Below are positions 8,766 to 19,345 of a stretch of 64,000 nt of DNA, one piece after another. The notes under the pieces were generated by a model. It saw only the letters and a program-made list of their open reading frames with translations. It did not search any database and was not told the DNA's origin. A program made the translations under genes and the position numbers. The stretch is taken from positions 186,001 through 250,000 of the forward strand of contig CAVWQS010000012.1 of NCBI GenBank assembly GCA_963757155.1, read 5' to 3'. Origin of the DNA: DASXQK01 sp963757155 (lineage in GTDB: Bacteria > Pseudomonadota > Alphaproteobacteria > Dongiales > Dongiaceae). Within the stretch, counting starts at the first letter, position 1. Each line of letters begins with the position of its first letter.

Positions 8766-9593
8766 ATGTCGGATGAATTTTCCGTTACCTTCTGGGGCGT
8801 GCGCGGGAGCATCGCCACTCCGGGAATTGAGTACGAGCGCTATGGCGGCAATACCTCCTGCCTGGAGGTGCGCTGCGGGCCTCATGTCCTCGTCTTCGAC
8901 GGCGGCACGGGCCTCCGGCCTCTGGGCGAGAAGCTGAAGGCCGAAGGCAAGCTGGAGATCGATCTTTTTCTCACCCATAGCCATCTCGACCATATCGTCG
9001 GCATCCCCTTCTTCAAGCCGCTCTACGACAAGGCCAACCACATCCGCTTCTGGGCCGGCCATCTGCTCCCCGATCAGCGCCTGCGCGATGCGATCTGCGC
9101 CATGATGGTGCCGCCGCTCTTCCCGGTGCCGATCGAGATCTTCCCCTCGCGGACCATCTTCAACGATTTCAGCGCCGGGGAGACGCTGCGGCTGCATCCG
9201 GGCCTGGTGCTGAAGACGGCACCCCTCAACCATCCCAACGGGGCCACCGGCTATCGCATCGAATATGGCGGGAAATCGATCTGCTACGTGACCGATACCG
9301 AGCATACCGGACATGGCATCGACGAGAACATCCAGGCGCTGATCGCCGGCACCGATTTCTTCATCTACGACAGCATGTATACCGAGGATGAATACCCGCG
9401 CTATGCCGGCTGGGGCCATTCGACCTGGGCGCAGGGGCTGAAGCTCGCCGAGGCGGCCGGGGTGAAGACCTTCGTCGCCTTCCACCACGATCCCAGCCAC
9501 AAGGATGAGTTCATGGATCGCCAGGCCGAGGCGCTCGCGAGCGCGCGGCCGGGAAGCCTGGTGGCGCGCGAAGGCATGACGCTGACCCCTTGA
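8766..9593 (+). CDS. MBL-fold metallohydrolase (PhnP/RNase Z-like)
   Basis: A 275-residue metallo-beta-lactamase-fold hydrolase. It begins with the WGVRGSIATPG strand typical of this subgroup and has the metal motif HSHLDH (71-76), a later His in LNHPNG, Asp in YVTDTEH and His near the end in FHHDPSH. Relatives cleave phosphodiesters, for example cyclic phosphates, or act as uncharacterised hydrolases. The stop overlaps the TTG start of the next gene (TTGA), which links the two. Confidence 0.85.
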   Translation: MSDEFSVTFWGVRGSIATPGIEYERYGGNTSCLEVRCGPHVLVFDGGTGLRPLGEKLKAEGKLEIDLFLTHSHLDHIVGIPFFKPLYDKANHIRFWAGHLLPDQRLRDAICAMMVPPLFPVPIEIFPSRTIFNDFSAGETLRLHPGLVLKTAPLNHPNGATGYRIEYGGKSICYVTDTEHTGHGIDENIQALIAGTDFFIYDSMYTEDEYPRYAGWGHSTWAQGLKLAEAAGVKTFVAFHHDPSHKDEFMDRQAEALASARPGSLVAREGMTLTP

Positions 9594-10417
9594 GCAAGCC
9601 GGCTCCCGGCCGCGTCTATCGCCGGCGCCTGGCGCTGGGCCTCCCGACGCTGCTCGGCCTGAAGTCGCGCGGCTATTTCATTCCCTATCGCCATGCCGGC
9701 GAGCTGCCGGCGCCGGCAGGATATCCCGCCCTCGAGCCCTGCTTCACCGCCGCGGCGCCCGCGATGGCGCGCCGTCTCGCGGCCCTCCATCGCCTGCCGC
9801 AAAAACCGCGGCTGGCGCGCTGGGACCAGGACTGGTTTCCGCGGCTGGATGCGGCCATCGCCTATAATCTCGTCCGCGAGCGCAAGCCCCGCCGCATCGT
9901 CGAGGTGGGCTCCGGCCATTCGACCCGCTTCCTCGCCGAAGCGATCGCCGATGGCGGCCTCTCGACCGAGCTCACCGCCATCGACCCGGCGCCCCGCGCC
10001 GATATCGCCAAGACCGGCGCGCGGATGATCGCAACGCCCGTGCCTTCCTGCGGCACCGCGCCTTTCGCCGGGCTTGCGGCCGGCGATCTCCTGTTCATCG
10101 ATTCCAGCCATGTGCTGATGCCGGGGAGCGATGTGGATTTTCTTCTGAACCAGATCCTGCCGGGCCTTCCCGCCGGGGTGCTGCTGCATGTCCACGACAT
10201 CTTCCTGCCCGACGGCTATCCCGCGGAATGGGCCTGGCGCGGCTACAACGAGCAGCTCGCCATCGCCTCGTTGCTCACCGGCGGCGCCTGGCGCCTCCTC
10301 TTCGCCAGCCGCTACGTCGCGACGCGGCTGGCGGTGGAAGTTGCGGCCAGCGCGGTGGCCGCACTGCCCTCCGTGCCGGGCGCCTACGATTCCAGCCTGT
10401 GGTTGGAGCGGGTTTAG
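9590..10417 (+). CDS. Class I SAM-dependent methyltransferase (Methyltransf_24 type)
   Basis: A 275-residue protein with the SAM loop IVEVGSGHSTRFLAEA (about 98-113), Asp in AIDPAP, and the FIDSSH and HVHDIF segments that characterise the Methyltransf_24 group of O-methyltransferase-like enzymes. A basic, hydrophobic N-terminal stretch suggests membrane association. It starts at TTG overlapping the stop of the MBL gene. The substrate is unknown; such genes often sit with sugar- or polyketide-modifying enzymes, and a glycan locus begins downstream on the other strand. Confidence 0.8.
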   Translation: MSKPAPGRVYRRRLALGLPTLLGLKSRGYFIPYRHAGELPAPAGYPALEPCFTAAAPAMARRLAALHRLPQKPRLARWDQDWFPRLDAAIAYNLVRERKPRRIVEVGSGHSTRFLAEAIADGGLSTELTAIDPAPRADIAKTGARMIATPVPSCGTAPFAGLAAGDLLFIDSSHVLMPGSDVDFLLNQILPGLPAGVLLHVHDIFLPDGYPAEWAWRGYNEQLAIASLLTGGAWRLLFASRYVATRLAVEVAASAVAALPSVPGAYDSSLWLERV

Positions 10418-10422
10418 AAAGT

Positions 10423-10564
10423 TTCACCACAGAGGCACGGAGACACAGAGGGGCACAGAGAAGATGGATTGGCTTCGTCAAAGGCGAAGCCCAAGAATCA
10501 TGAGGCACGGAAGGGGAAGAGGAGCCGCGGATGGCTCGTTCTCTCTCTGTGCCTCTGTGGTTAT
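10423..10564. repeat. CACAGAGG-type inverted-arm repeat, copy A
   Basis: The left arm (10423-10462) is a run of CACAGAGGCACGGAGA-like 9-base units starting TTCACCAC; the right arm (10539-10564) is its inverted complement ending CTGTGGTT. The gap of about 76 bases has no gene. It sits between two convergent genes and would form a long hairpin on either strand. Four more copies lie at 30328, 50887, 55367 and 58337. Confidence 0.85.
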
Positions 10565-10581
10565 CTGACTCTTCTACTTCG

Positions 10582-13277
10582 CTACTTCGTCGCCAGCACG
10601 TTCAGCGCGATCGACTGGCTGAAGCGCTTGGCGCTGCTCATGTCGTTGAAGAGGCCGAAGGAGGGCACGCGCCGGGCGGTGCTGAAGCCGGCCTGCTTCA
10701 GGAAGGCGCCGATGAAATCGGTGGTGAAGCCGACGCGGTTGAAGCGGTCCGGCGCCGCCTGATCGCCATAGATGAGGGCCATCAGCGAGAAGAGGTCGTT
10801 GCGCGGGATCGACGGGCTGATCATCAGGCTGCAGAGCAGCTCGAAATCCGGCACGGCCAGGCGCAGCGTGCCGCCCGGCTTCAGGACTCGGCAGGCGGCG
10901 GCCAGCGCCTGGGGCAGCTCGTCGCGATAGCTGAGGCGCTGATAGAACCAGCCGGCGTAGATCGCATCGACGCTGTCGTCGGCGAAGGCGTCGAGCGAGC
11001 GCGGGTCGGAGACGACATCCACATTCTCCCCCGGTGCGGCCGCCACGATCTTCCAGCCTTCGCGCGCCTCGGTGCCGTTGAGATGCAGCTGCACCCCGCT
11101 CACCTGGTTGCGCGCGGAGCGCTGGATCTCGATCTCGGGCGGCAAGGCGGGGAGGTCGAAGCCCGCGGGCGGCTCGCCGCGGCAATAGCGCTCCCAGATC
11201 TTGAGATAGGCCTGCTCCAGGTGATAGGCGAAGCGCGCGGTCTGGAACAGCGGCATGGTCTCGCGATTGGCCTGCAGCCGCTCGCGGATCGCGGCCAGCT
11301 CCTCGGGATGGTGGGCCAGATGGATCGCGCGGGCGACATAGCTCTCGATGTCGGGCTGGATCATGTCGTCCAGGCCGATCCAATGCAGCATGCTGTTGGA
11401 GATGCGGTTGGAGAAGCGGTCGCCCGTCACGGTGAGCAGCGGCACGCCGGCCCAGAGCGCGTCCAGCGCGGTGGTCGAGGCGTTCAGGGTGAGGGTATCG
11501 AGGAAGAGCCCGATATGGCGGTGGCGGGCGAAATGCTCGGCCTTGTCGGGCAGCCGGTCGGCGAAGACCAGCCGCGCCGGATCGATGCCGCGCTCCCGGG
11601 CCTGGCGGCGCAGGGTCTGGCGGTGGCTGGGCACGCCCTTCACCTTGGAGACCCAGAGCACGCTGCCCGGCACGGCATCCAGGATCCGCATCCAGGCATC
11701 GAAGGCGGTGCGGTTGAACTTCTCCGGATTGTTGAAGGCGCAGAAGACGAAGGCGTCTTCCGGCAGGCCGCAATCGGCGCGGCTCGGCGCCTCTTCGGCG
11801 ATCGGCGAGGGCGAGGCGACGTGATAGCACTCGGGCAGCCGGAGGATCTTCTCCTTGTAGAGATGCTCCTCGCCCCGCGGCACGACGATGTCGTCGGCGA
11901 TCAGGTAATCGACGAAGGAAAGCCCGAGCCCCCCGGCATGGCCCATCCAATAGATCTGCACGGGGCAGGGGCGGAAGACCATGATCGCCGTGCTCGCCGT
12001 CTCCATATAGCCGTCGAGGTCGACCAGGATGTCGATGCCCAGGTTGCGGATGCGCCGGGCGGTCTCGAGATGCGGCAGGTCGCTGAGGTCGTGGTAGTAG
12101 TCGACGCCATGGCGATGGCGCTTGTTGTAGTCGGGATCGCCGCCGCGCCGGGCATGGGTGGCGATGGCATGGATCTCGAAGCGCTCGCGGTCATGGTCGG
12201 GGAAGAGCTGCAAAGTGACATGGCCCACCGGATGGTCGGCGAAGTTCGGCGTCATATAGCCGATGCGGATCTTGCGGCCGGAGACGTCGGGATTGGCCGC
12301 GGCGGGATCGGGGGCGGGCAGCGGCGCCAGCTGGCCGAACTCGGTCAATGATTTCAGATGCAGCTGGTCGATGCGGTCGGTGATGCGCCGCAGCAGCGGA
12401 ACCGGCACGGGCACGAACAGCGCGCGATAGGCCATATTGGCCAGGATCCGCCATTCGCCGATCCCGGCGAGCTCGCGCTGGAACACCCGCAGCAGCTTCG
12501 CCAGCACCGCCTCGCAGGCCTCGAAGTCGCAATCCTGCAGATGGAATTTGATCAGCAGATTGAGGGCGACCAGATTTTCCGGCTCCGCCTCCAGCACCTT
12601 GGCCTGGGCCTCGAGCGAGCGGGCGCGGTCGAGGCGCTCGGTCGAGACGGCGAGATTGATCCAGGCCCGCAGCATGCCGGGATCGAGCGCCACCGCCTTC
12701 TCATAGGCCTCGATGGCCTCCTGGTCCCGGCGCAGCTGGCGCAGCGCCGCACCCAGGCTGAAGAAGGTCATGGGATCCTGGGGATCGGCTGCGACGGCCC
12801 GCTCGGCCATCTCGCGCGATTCGGGCAGGCGGCCGGAGACGCGCAGCAGGGCCGAGAGATTGATCAGCGCCGCGCTATGGGCCGGCGCCCGGCGCAGCAC
12901 CGCGCGGTAGAGCGGCTCGGCCTGGCGCAGGCGCCCCGCCAGATGGTGGCGCAGCGCCAGCGCCATGGTCGTCTGGTTGAGCTGGCGGATGGCCTGGCGC
13001 TGGGTCAGCGGCGCGCCGGGGCTCGGGGCGGCGCTTCCTTCGGCGCCGGCGGGTTGGTAAGCGGGCGCCAGGCGCGGCGCCGGCGCGGCGGCCACCGCCG
13101 TCGAAGGGTTATGGGCAGCCCCGACGGCGAGGCCTGGCGCCGGCTTCGCGGCCGCCGCGGGCCGCCCCTGCGGCGCGGCGCCGGGCCCGGATTTCCCGGG
13201 GCGCCGCGGGCCGGCCGGCGGGCAGCGGGCGCCGGCGCCTCGGCGGGAACCGCGGCGGTGGAGGGATTGTCGTTCAT
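10582..13277 (-). CDS. TPR - GT41 (SPINDLY/OGT-like) - COG4627 methyltransferase-like fusion
   Basis: A protein of about 897 residues when read through a frame change in the Pro/Ala-rich N-terminus (about 13190-13240). Order: low-complexity linker (1-95), TPRs (about 100-290), a GT41 glycosyltransferase domain (IRIGYMTPNFADHPVGH; RHIGLFLDTLTLNASTTALD; a final VPLLTVTGDRFSNRISNSML) and a C-terminal ~160-residue domain like COG4627 methyltransferases (FADDSVDAIYA, VLKPGGTLRLAVPDFELL, FGLFNDMSS). The usual SAM loop of that domain (LNLGCG) is replaced by LHLNGTE, so it may not bind SAM. GT41 proteins attach sugars to proteins or other acceptors. It starts 10 bp after the oppC-type gene and is the last gene of the long minus-strand run. 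Confidence 0.85.
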
Positions 13278-13286
13278 CGCCAAGGA

Positions 13287-14489
13287 TTATTTGTACGGAT
13301 CGGCGGCGTCGCGCAAGCCATCGCCCAGGAAATTGAAGGCGAGGACGACGATGATCACCGGCAGCACCGGCAGCATCAGCCAGGGATAGAGGGCGACGAC
13401 ATTGATGTTCTGCGCCTCGTTCAGCAGCACGCCCCAGCTGGTAATGGGAGGCCGCAGGCCGAGGCCGAGGAAGCTGAGGGCCGTCTCGCCCAGGATCATG
13501 CTGGGGATGGCCAGCGTCGCCGAGGCGATGAGATGGCTGGTGAAGCTCGGCAGCAGATGGCGGAAGATGATGCGCCGCGGGCTGGCGCCCATGAGCTGGG
13601 CGGCGACGCAGAAATCCTCCTCGCGCAGCGCCAGCAGCTTGGAGCGCACGGCACGGGCGAGCCCGGTCCAGTCGATCAGGCCGAGGATGACGGTGATGCC
13701 GAAATAGATCAGCAGCGGACTCCAATCCACCGGCAGGATGGCCGACAGCGCCAGCCACAGCGGCACATGGGGGATGGAGCGCACCACCTCGATCAGGCGC
13801 TGGGCGATATTGTCGATGATGCCGCCGTAGTAGCCCGCCAGCCCGCCGATGACGATGCCGAGCAAGAAGCTGACCGAGACGCCGATCAGGCCGATGGTGA
13901 GCGAGATGCGCGCGCCATAGATGATCCGGCTCAGCATGTCGCGGCCGAGACGGTCGCTGCCCAGGAAAAAAGCAGTCCCGCCTTCGGCCGGGCAGACCAG
14001 ATGCATATCCCCGGGGATGAGGCCCCAGAACTTGTAGGGCTCGCCATGGCAGAAGAAGCGCAGCTTCTGGATCTTGCTGCGGTCGGAGCTGTAGTCCCGC
14101 TTCAGATTTTCCAGGTCGAGGTGATAGTTCAGGCCGTAGACGAAGGGACCGACGAAATTGCCCTTGTCGTCGAAGAGATGCACGCCCTGCGGCGGGGCGA
14201 AGATGAAATCGACATGGCGGGTATGAAGCGCATAGGGCGAGAGGAACTCGCTCACGAAGATGGTGGCGTAGAAGATGAGCAGCAGGGCGCCGGCGACCAC
14301 CGCGAGGCGATGGCGCCGGAAACGCCACCACATCATCCGCCATTGCGAGGCCATGTAGAGGCGCTCTTGCTCCGGCGACATCTGCTCGACGGACATCGGA
14401 TCGAAAGCCGTCGTCGAGACGAGATGGGGAATGGGCTCACCTTCCGTGCCCGATGCCCGGATCGCGCCGGCCTGATCTCTCCACGGCAC
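13287..14489 (-). CDS. Peptide-type ABC transporter permease (OppC/DppC family)
   Basis: An inner-membrane permease of about 400 residues. The N-terminal OppC_N segment has one helix at about 63-85, a long periplasmic insert of about 100 residues holds two Cys (FFCHGEP, LVCPAEGG), and five further helices carry the EAA-type loop AAQLMGASPRRIIFRHLLP. Pairs with the upstream OppB-type permease (51 bp apart). The start is uncertain: GTG 14489 gives the longest product, ATG 14396 removes 31 polar residues; neither has a clear ribosome binding site. Confidence 0.87.
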   Translation of the reverse strand: MPWRDQAGAIRASGTEGEPIPHLVSTTAFDPMSVEQMSPEQERLYMASQWRMMWWRFRRHRLAVVAGALLLIFYATIFVSEFLSPYALHTRHVDFIFAPPQGVHLFDDKGNFVGPFVYGLNYHLDLENLKRDYSSDRSKIQKLRFFCHGEPYKFWGLIPGDMHLVCPAEGGTAFFLGSDRLGRDMLSRIIYGARISLTIGLIGVSVSFLLGIVIGGLAGYYGGIIDNIAQRLIEVVRSIPHVPLWLALSAILPVDWSPLLIYFGITVILGLIDWTGLARAVRSKLLALREEDFCVAAQLMGASPRRIIFRHLLPSFTSHLIASATLAIPSMILGETALSFLGLGLRPPITSWGVLLNEAQNINVVALYPWLMLPVLPVIIVVLAFNFLGDGLRDAADPYK

Positions 14490-14540
14490 GGCCGGTGGCA
14501 GCCTCGGCGAAGACCGGCGTGCCGGGCGGCACGGCGCTGC

Positions 14541-15539
14541 TCATTTTGTGGCGCCGCCGCTGAGGCGGATGCGCGGATCGAGCACCGCCAGGAGCAGATC
14601 GGAGATGAAGACGCCGATGACGGTGAGCAGCGCCAGGAACATGAGGAAGGAACCGGCAAGATACATGTCCTGGCTGCGCAGCGCATCCAGCAGCATCGGC
14701 CCGGTGGTGGGCAGCGACATCACCACCGAGACCACCACGGCGCCCGAGATCACTTCGGGCAGCAGCGAGCCGATATCGGCGATGAAGGGGTTGAGGGACA
14801 TGCGCAGCGGATACTTCAGCAGCAGGCGCCCCGGCGGCAGGCCCTTGGCCCGGCCGGTGGTCACATATTGCTTCTGCAGCTCGTCGAGCAGATTGGCGCG
14901 CAGGCGCCGGATCATGCCGGCGGTGCCCGAGGTGCCGATGACGATGATGGGAATCCAGAGATGCGACAGCAGCGACCCGACCTTGGCCCAGCTCCAGGGC
15001 TGATCGAGATATTGCGGATCCATCAGCCCGCCGATGGAGATGCCGAACCAGATATGGGTGAAATAGAGCAGCACGAGGGCGAAGAGGAAGCTCGGCGTGG
15101 CCAGGCCGAGGAAGCCCAGGAAGCTCGCGAAATAATCGCCGACGCTGTACTGGTGCGTCGCCGAATAGAGCGCGATGGGGAAGCTCACGATCCAGATGAA
15201 AAGGATCGTCCCGATCGACACGATCATGGTGAGCAGCAGCTTGTCGCCGACGAGCTGCGAGACCGGCAGGCCGTATTCGAAGCTGTAGCCCATGTCGCCG
15301 CGCAGCAGCCCGCCGACCCAGGTCAGGTATTGCACGATGAAGGGCTTGTCGAGCCCGTATTCGGCGCGGATGGCGGCGATGCGCGCGGGATCGACCGCCG
15401 CTCCCTGGCTGCGCAGCTCCTCGATATAGGTGGAGAGATAATCCCCGGGCGGCGCCTGGATGACCACGAAGACCAGGAAGCTGATCAGGATCAGGGTCGG
15501 GATCATGATCCCCAGGCGTTGGACGACATAGCGGAACAT
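14541..15539 (-). CDS. Peptide-type ABC transporter permease (OppB/DppB family)
   Basis: A 332-residue permease with the classic OppB start (MFRYVVQRLGIMIPTLILIS), a GDMGYSFEYGLPV segment after the periplasmic loop, and the EAA loop YVTTGRAKGLPPGRLLLKYPLR. Six transmembrane helices fit the family. It starts 11 bp after the solute-binding protein gene ends. It forms the heterodimeric channel with the OppC-type subunit downstream. Confidence 0.9.
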   Translation of the reverse strand: MFRYVVQRLGIMIPTLILISFLVFVVIQAPPGDYLSTYIEELRSQGAAVDPARIAAIRAEYGLDKPFIVQYLTWVGGLLRGDMGYSFEYGLPVSQLVGDKLLLTMIVSIGTILFIWIVSFPIALYSATHQYSVGDYFASFLGFLGLATPSFLFALVLLYFTHIWFGISIGGLMDPQYLDQPWSWAKVGSLLSHLWIPIIVIGTSGTAGMIRRLRANLLDELQKQYVTTGRAKGLPPGRLLLKYPLRMSLNPFIADIGSLLPEVISGAVVVSVVMSLPTTGPMLLDALRSQDMYLAGSFLMFLALLTVIGVFISDLLLAVLDPRIRLSGGATK

Positions 15540-15550
15540 GTGCGGGGATC

Positions 15551-17482
15551 CTACTGGGGCGCCGGGTCGAGCCAGAAAATATCGGGCCGGTAGATGCCGA
15601 AGTAATTGCCCGGCGAGAAGCTCCAGATCTCCGCCTTGGGGACGTTATGCAGCCGGTTGGAGATGACGACGGGCTGGGGAACGGCGGCGACGGTGCCGAT
15701 GGTGTAAACCTGGTCGGTGTAGATCGACAGCATCTTCTCCCAGGCGTCCGTCCGCGCCGCATCGTCCGTTGCAACACCCCATTGGTCCAGCAGATCCAGG
15801 AGCTGCGTGACCTCGGGCATGTCAGGGGCTTCGCCCGACATGCCGTGGGTCTCGTGGTACTGCCCCCATTTCGGCCATTCCAGGTCGTTCTGGTCGACGG
15901 GGGCCAGCTCCGAGGGGCTGAAACGGGCCGTGGGCAGGCCGTTCTCCAGCCCTGTCCAGACCGACATGATGCTGTCGCCGGCGAAGACGCGGTTACGGAA
16001 GACGTCGCGCACGAAGGGCTTGGTGAACAGATGGATGCCGGCCTGGGCCCAGCTGTCCCGGATCAGCTCCAGCACGTCCGATTCCTCCGGCACCGCGCCG
16101 GCGGTATCGACGATGATGGTCATCTGCCGTCCATCGGGCAGCAGGCGGAAGCCGTCCTCGTCGCGCTTGGTCAGGCCGACCTCGTCGAGGAGCTTGTTGG
16201 CCGCGGCAATATCGAAGGCGGCATAGGCCTGCTGGAATTCGGGCTTGTACAGCGGGCTTTCCGGCAGCACCGAATTGGCGCCCTCCCGGGCCAGGCCGTA
16301 GTAGATGACCTGGTTGATCTCATGCCGGTTGATGGCCAGCGACAAAGCGCGGCGGAAGCGCAGGTCGCGCATCAGCTTGCGCCACACCGGATCGCTGGTG
16401 GTCAGATCGGGGAACAGAGTGAAGCTGGAGCCATTGCCGGTCTTCCACAGCACGACCCGGTAGCCGCCGTTCTTCTCGCCTTCCTTGAGGAAGGTGTAGT
16501 CGGCGAAGCGGATGTCCTTGGCCTGCAGCATGGATTCGCCCGCCCCGGCCTTCGCCGGGATGAGCTTGCCGTCGGCGACGAAGAAGACGACTTTGTCGAT
16601 ATAGGGCAGCTGATGGCCCTGGGGATCGACCCGGAAGTAGTAGGGGTTGCGCTCGAAGACGAAGCGATCGGCCGGGGGCTTGGTCTTCAGCACCCAGGGT
16701 CCGAGGGTCGGCATCTTCGGATTGTCGTTCTTGTAGGGGTTGTTCCTCCGGTTGAAGAGCTGCGCCCAGCTTCGCGATCCGGAATCCTTCACCAGCGCCG
16801 CCAGCTCGTCCGGCTTGGCGTATTTCTTGTGCAGCTTCTTCAGATATTTGCTGGGGGAATAGATGAAGAAATCGGGGCGCAGCGCCAGCGCCGGCAGGAA
16901 ATTGGCATTGGGCTTGGACCAGCTGTAGCGGATCGTCGTCTTGTCGATGACCTCGACCTTCGCCGGCTCCCCGTCATGAATCATATCGGCGGGCGGACCG
17001 GCCGGCGAGAGCTCGGGATTGTTGGCGATATCCTCCCAGAAGAACCGGAAATCCTCGCTGGTGAAGGCCGAGCCGTCGGACCATTTCTGGCCCGGGCGCA
17101 AATGAAAGGTGAAGATCCGCCCCTCCTCGACATCGAAGCTTTCGAGGATATTGGGGACGAGCTTGTACTGGGCGTCATAGACCACGAGCTGGGCATAGCC
17201 ATAGGTCACGAGATAGCGCGTGTCCTTGGCGGAGGACATCAGCATGGTGAGCTCGCCGCCGTAATTGCCCGGCACCTGCCCGGGCCATTCGAAGCCGGCG
17301 ACGCCGGGGGCGGCCGGCAGGCGCTGGGCGATGGCGGGCAGGCTGCCGTCCTTGACCTGGCTCTCGAAGAACGGCACCTCCTGATAGACCGGCACCTCGG
17401 CGGCGGCGCTCACGGCGCCCAATAGAAGGAAGAGCCCGACGAAGGTGAGGACTCGCCTCATGCCGCGACCAGCGCGCGTCAT
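15551..17482 (-). CDS. ABC transporter solute-binding protein, family 5 (peptide/YejA-like)
   Basis: A 643-residue periplasmic binding protein. A signal peptide (MRRVLTFVGLFLLLGAVSAAA) is followed by the SBP_bac_5 fold: NYGGELTML near residue 60, the FHLRPGQKWSDGSAFTSEDF block, and the lobe-crossing RFRRALSLAINRHEINQ block. It is about 100 residues longer than OppA and close in size to YejA-type proteins, so the ligand may be a large or modified peptide or a glycopeptide; this is inference. The start at 17482 gives an ATGA overlap with the ATPase gene; ATG 17461 is an alternative. Confidence 0.87.
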   Translation of the reverse strand: MTRAGRGMRRVLTFVGLFLLLGAVSAAAEVPVYQEVPFFESQVKDGSLPAIAQRLPAAPGVAGFEWPGQVPGNYGGELTMLMSSAKDTRYLVTYGYAQLVVYDAQYKLVPNILESFDVEEGRIFTFHLRPGQKWSDGSAFTSEDFRFFWEDIANNPELSPAGPPADMIHDGEPAKVEVIDKTTIRYSWSKPNANFLPALALRPDFFIYSPSKYLKKLHKKYAKPDELAALVKDSGSRSWAQLFNRRNNPYKNDNPKMPTLGPWVLKTKPPADRFVFERNPYYFRVDPQGHQLPYIDKVVFFVADGKLIPAKAGAGESMLQAKDIRFADYTFLKEGEKNGGYRVVLWKTGNGSSFTLFPDLTTSDPVWRKLMRDLRFRRALSLAINRHEINQVIYYGLAREGANSVLPESPLYKPEFQQAYAAFDIAAANKLLDEVGLTKRDEDGFRLLPDGRQMTIIVDTAGAVPEESDVLELIRDSWAQAGIHLFTKPFVRDVFRNRVFAGDSIMSVWTGLENGLPTARFSPSELAPVDQNDLEWPKWGQYHETHGMSGEAPDMPEVTQLLDLLDQWGVATDDAARTDAWEKMLSIYTDQVYTIGTVAAVPQPVVISNRLHNVPKAEIWSFSPGNYFGIYRPDIFWLDPAPQ

Positions 17483-19345
17483 GCTGCGACCAGCGCTCGG
17501 GCAGCGCGCACGAAATGCCCGTCGCCGACATCGACCAGCCCGGGGCGCTCGGTCTCGTTCACGGTGAAGGGCGCCGGCCAGGCGGCCGGCTGGGAGGCCT
17601 TGCCTTCCATCAGTTTGTCGAAGGCGAGGCGGTAGTCGGGATTGGGCTCCGGCACCGCGGTCAGCAGCGCCTTGGTGTAGGGGTGCAAGGGATTCTTGAA
17701 CAGCACGCCCGAGGGCGCCACCTCGACGATGCGCCCGGCGCACATGACCATGATCCGGTCGGCGATATAATCGACCACCGCCAGATTGTGCGAGACGAAG
17801 AGATAGGTGAGGCCGAGCTTGGCCTGGAGATCCTTCAGCAGGTTCAGCACCTGGGCCTGGATCGAGACGTCGAGCGCCGAGACCGGCTCGTCGCAGAGCA
17901 ATAGGTCGGGCTTCAGGGCCAGGGCGCGGGCGATGCCGATGCGCTGGCGCTGGCCGCCGGAGAAGCTGTGGGGGTAGCGCTTGAGGAACTGCGCGTTCAG
18001 CCCGACCAGCGACATCAGCTCCTTCACCACCTCCTTGCGCTCGGCGGAGGTCCCGATGCCGTGGATCACCAGCGGCTCGCTCAGTATGTCGTAGACCGTC
18101 ATGCGCGGGTTGAGCGAGCCGAAGGGGTCCTGGAAGATGAACTGGATGTGGCGGCGGAATTCGGTCAGCTTGTCGCCCTTCAGATCCAGCACATCGACGC
18201 TTTTGCCGTGGTCGTTGAACAGGATCTTGCCGCTGTCGGGGGTCAGCGCGCGCATGATCACCTTGGAGAGGGTGGTCTTGCCGCAACCGCTCTCGCCCAC
18301 CAGCCCCAGGCATTCGCCGCGCTTGATCTCGAAGCTCACATCGTCGACGGCCGTGATCGTGCCGGCGGGGCCGCCGGCATTGCGCACGCGGAAGCGCTTG
18401 GTGATGCCGCTCACCTGGAGCAGCGGCCCGGCGGCATCGGCGCCCACCGGCCAGGCCGGGGGTGCGGCGATCATACGCCCCGAGGGCGGCGGAATCTCGC
18501 GCAAGGGGGTCAGCCGCTCGCCCGGCTCCATATGGAAACGCGGCACGGCGCGCAGCAGGGCCTGGAGATAGGGATGGGTGGGATGGCGGAAGATGTCGTC
18601 CAGCGTCCCGCTCTCCATCACCTTGCCGTGGTACATGACCACGACTTCCGAGGCCATATTGGCGACGACGCCCAGGTCATGGGTGATGATGAGCAGCGCC
18701 ATGCCGAGCTCGGATTGCAGATCCTTGATCAGCTTCAGGATCTGGGCCTGGATCGTGACGTCCAGCGCCGTGGTCGGCTCGTCGGCGATCAGCAGCGCCG
18801 GCCGGCAGATCAGCGCCATGGCGATCATGGCCCGCTGGCGCAAGCCGCCGGAGAGCTCGAAGGGATAGGTCTGCGGCGCCTTGGCGGGATTGGGAAAGCC
18901 CACCAGCCGCAGCATCTCGATCACCAGCTCGCGCCCGGTCGCCGCATCCGACCTTGCGATGGAGATGCAGCGCCTCGCCGATCTGGTCGCCGATGGTATG
19001 GATCGGCGAAAGGGAGGTCATCGGCTCCTGGAAGATGATGGAGATGCGCCCGCCGCGAATGGCGCGCATATCGGCGGCATCCTGGGGCAAGGCGGCGATG
19101 TCGATGGTCCGGCCCTTGGCCGCCGGATCGCTGAACAGGATCTTGCCGCTGCGGATGATGGCCGCGGGCGGCAGGATTCCCATGATCGCCTGGCTGAGGA
19201 CCGATTTGCCGGAGCCGGATTCGCCGACGATGGCGACCGAGCCGCCCACGGGCACGCGGAAGGAGACGCCGCGCACGGCATCGACCTTGCCGCCATGGAC
19301 GTTGAAGGAGATCGCCAGATCCTCGACCGACAGCAGATCCTTCAT
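17479..19345 (-). CDS. Fused double ABC ATPase of the peptide importer (frameshift near 18948)
   Basis: Two OppD/OppF-type ATPase domains in one 621-residue chain, as in YejF. Domain 1 has Walker A GESGSGKSV, Q-loop FQEPM, signature LSGGLRQR and Walker B LLIADEPTTALD. Domain 2 has GESGCGKTT, QDPFGSLNPR, FSGGQRQR and LLLCDEPVSALD. The frame changes once near 18948, where an extra G between HRKV and DAATGREL splits domain 1; removing it restores the chain. It overlaps the PH-like gene upstream and the binding-protein gene downstream by four bases each, so the importer is translationally coupled to the glycan genes. Confidence 0.88.

Noticed and set aside
10423..10564. Short 9-base repeats as a possible CRISPR array
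   Set aside because: The units are 9 bases, in arms of three to four, without spacers; the arms are inverted to each other and no cas gene is present.
10531..15593. Long plus-strand frames opposite the GT41 fusion and the Opp permeases
   Set aside because: They are artefacts of strong third-position GC bias; the minus-strand frames have family motifs, proper starts and overlaps, and the antisense products are repetitive and charged.
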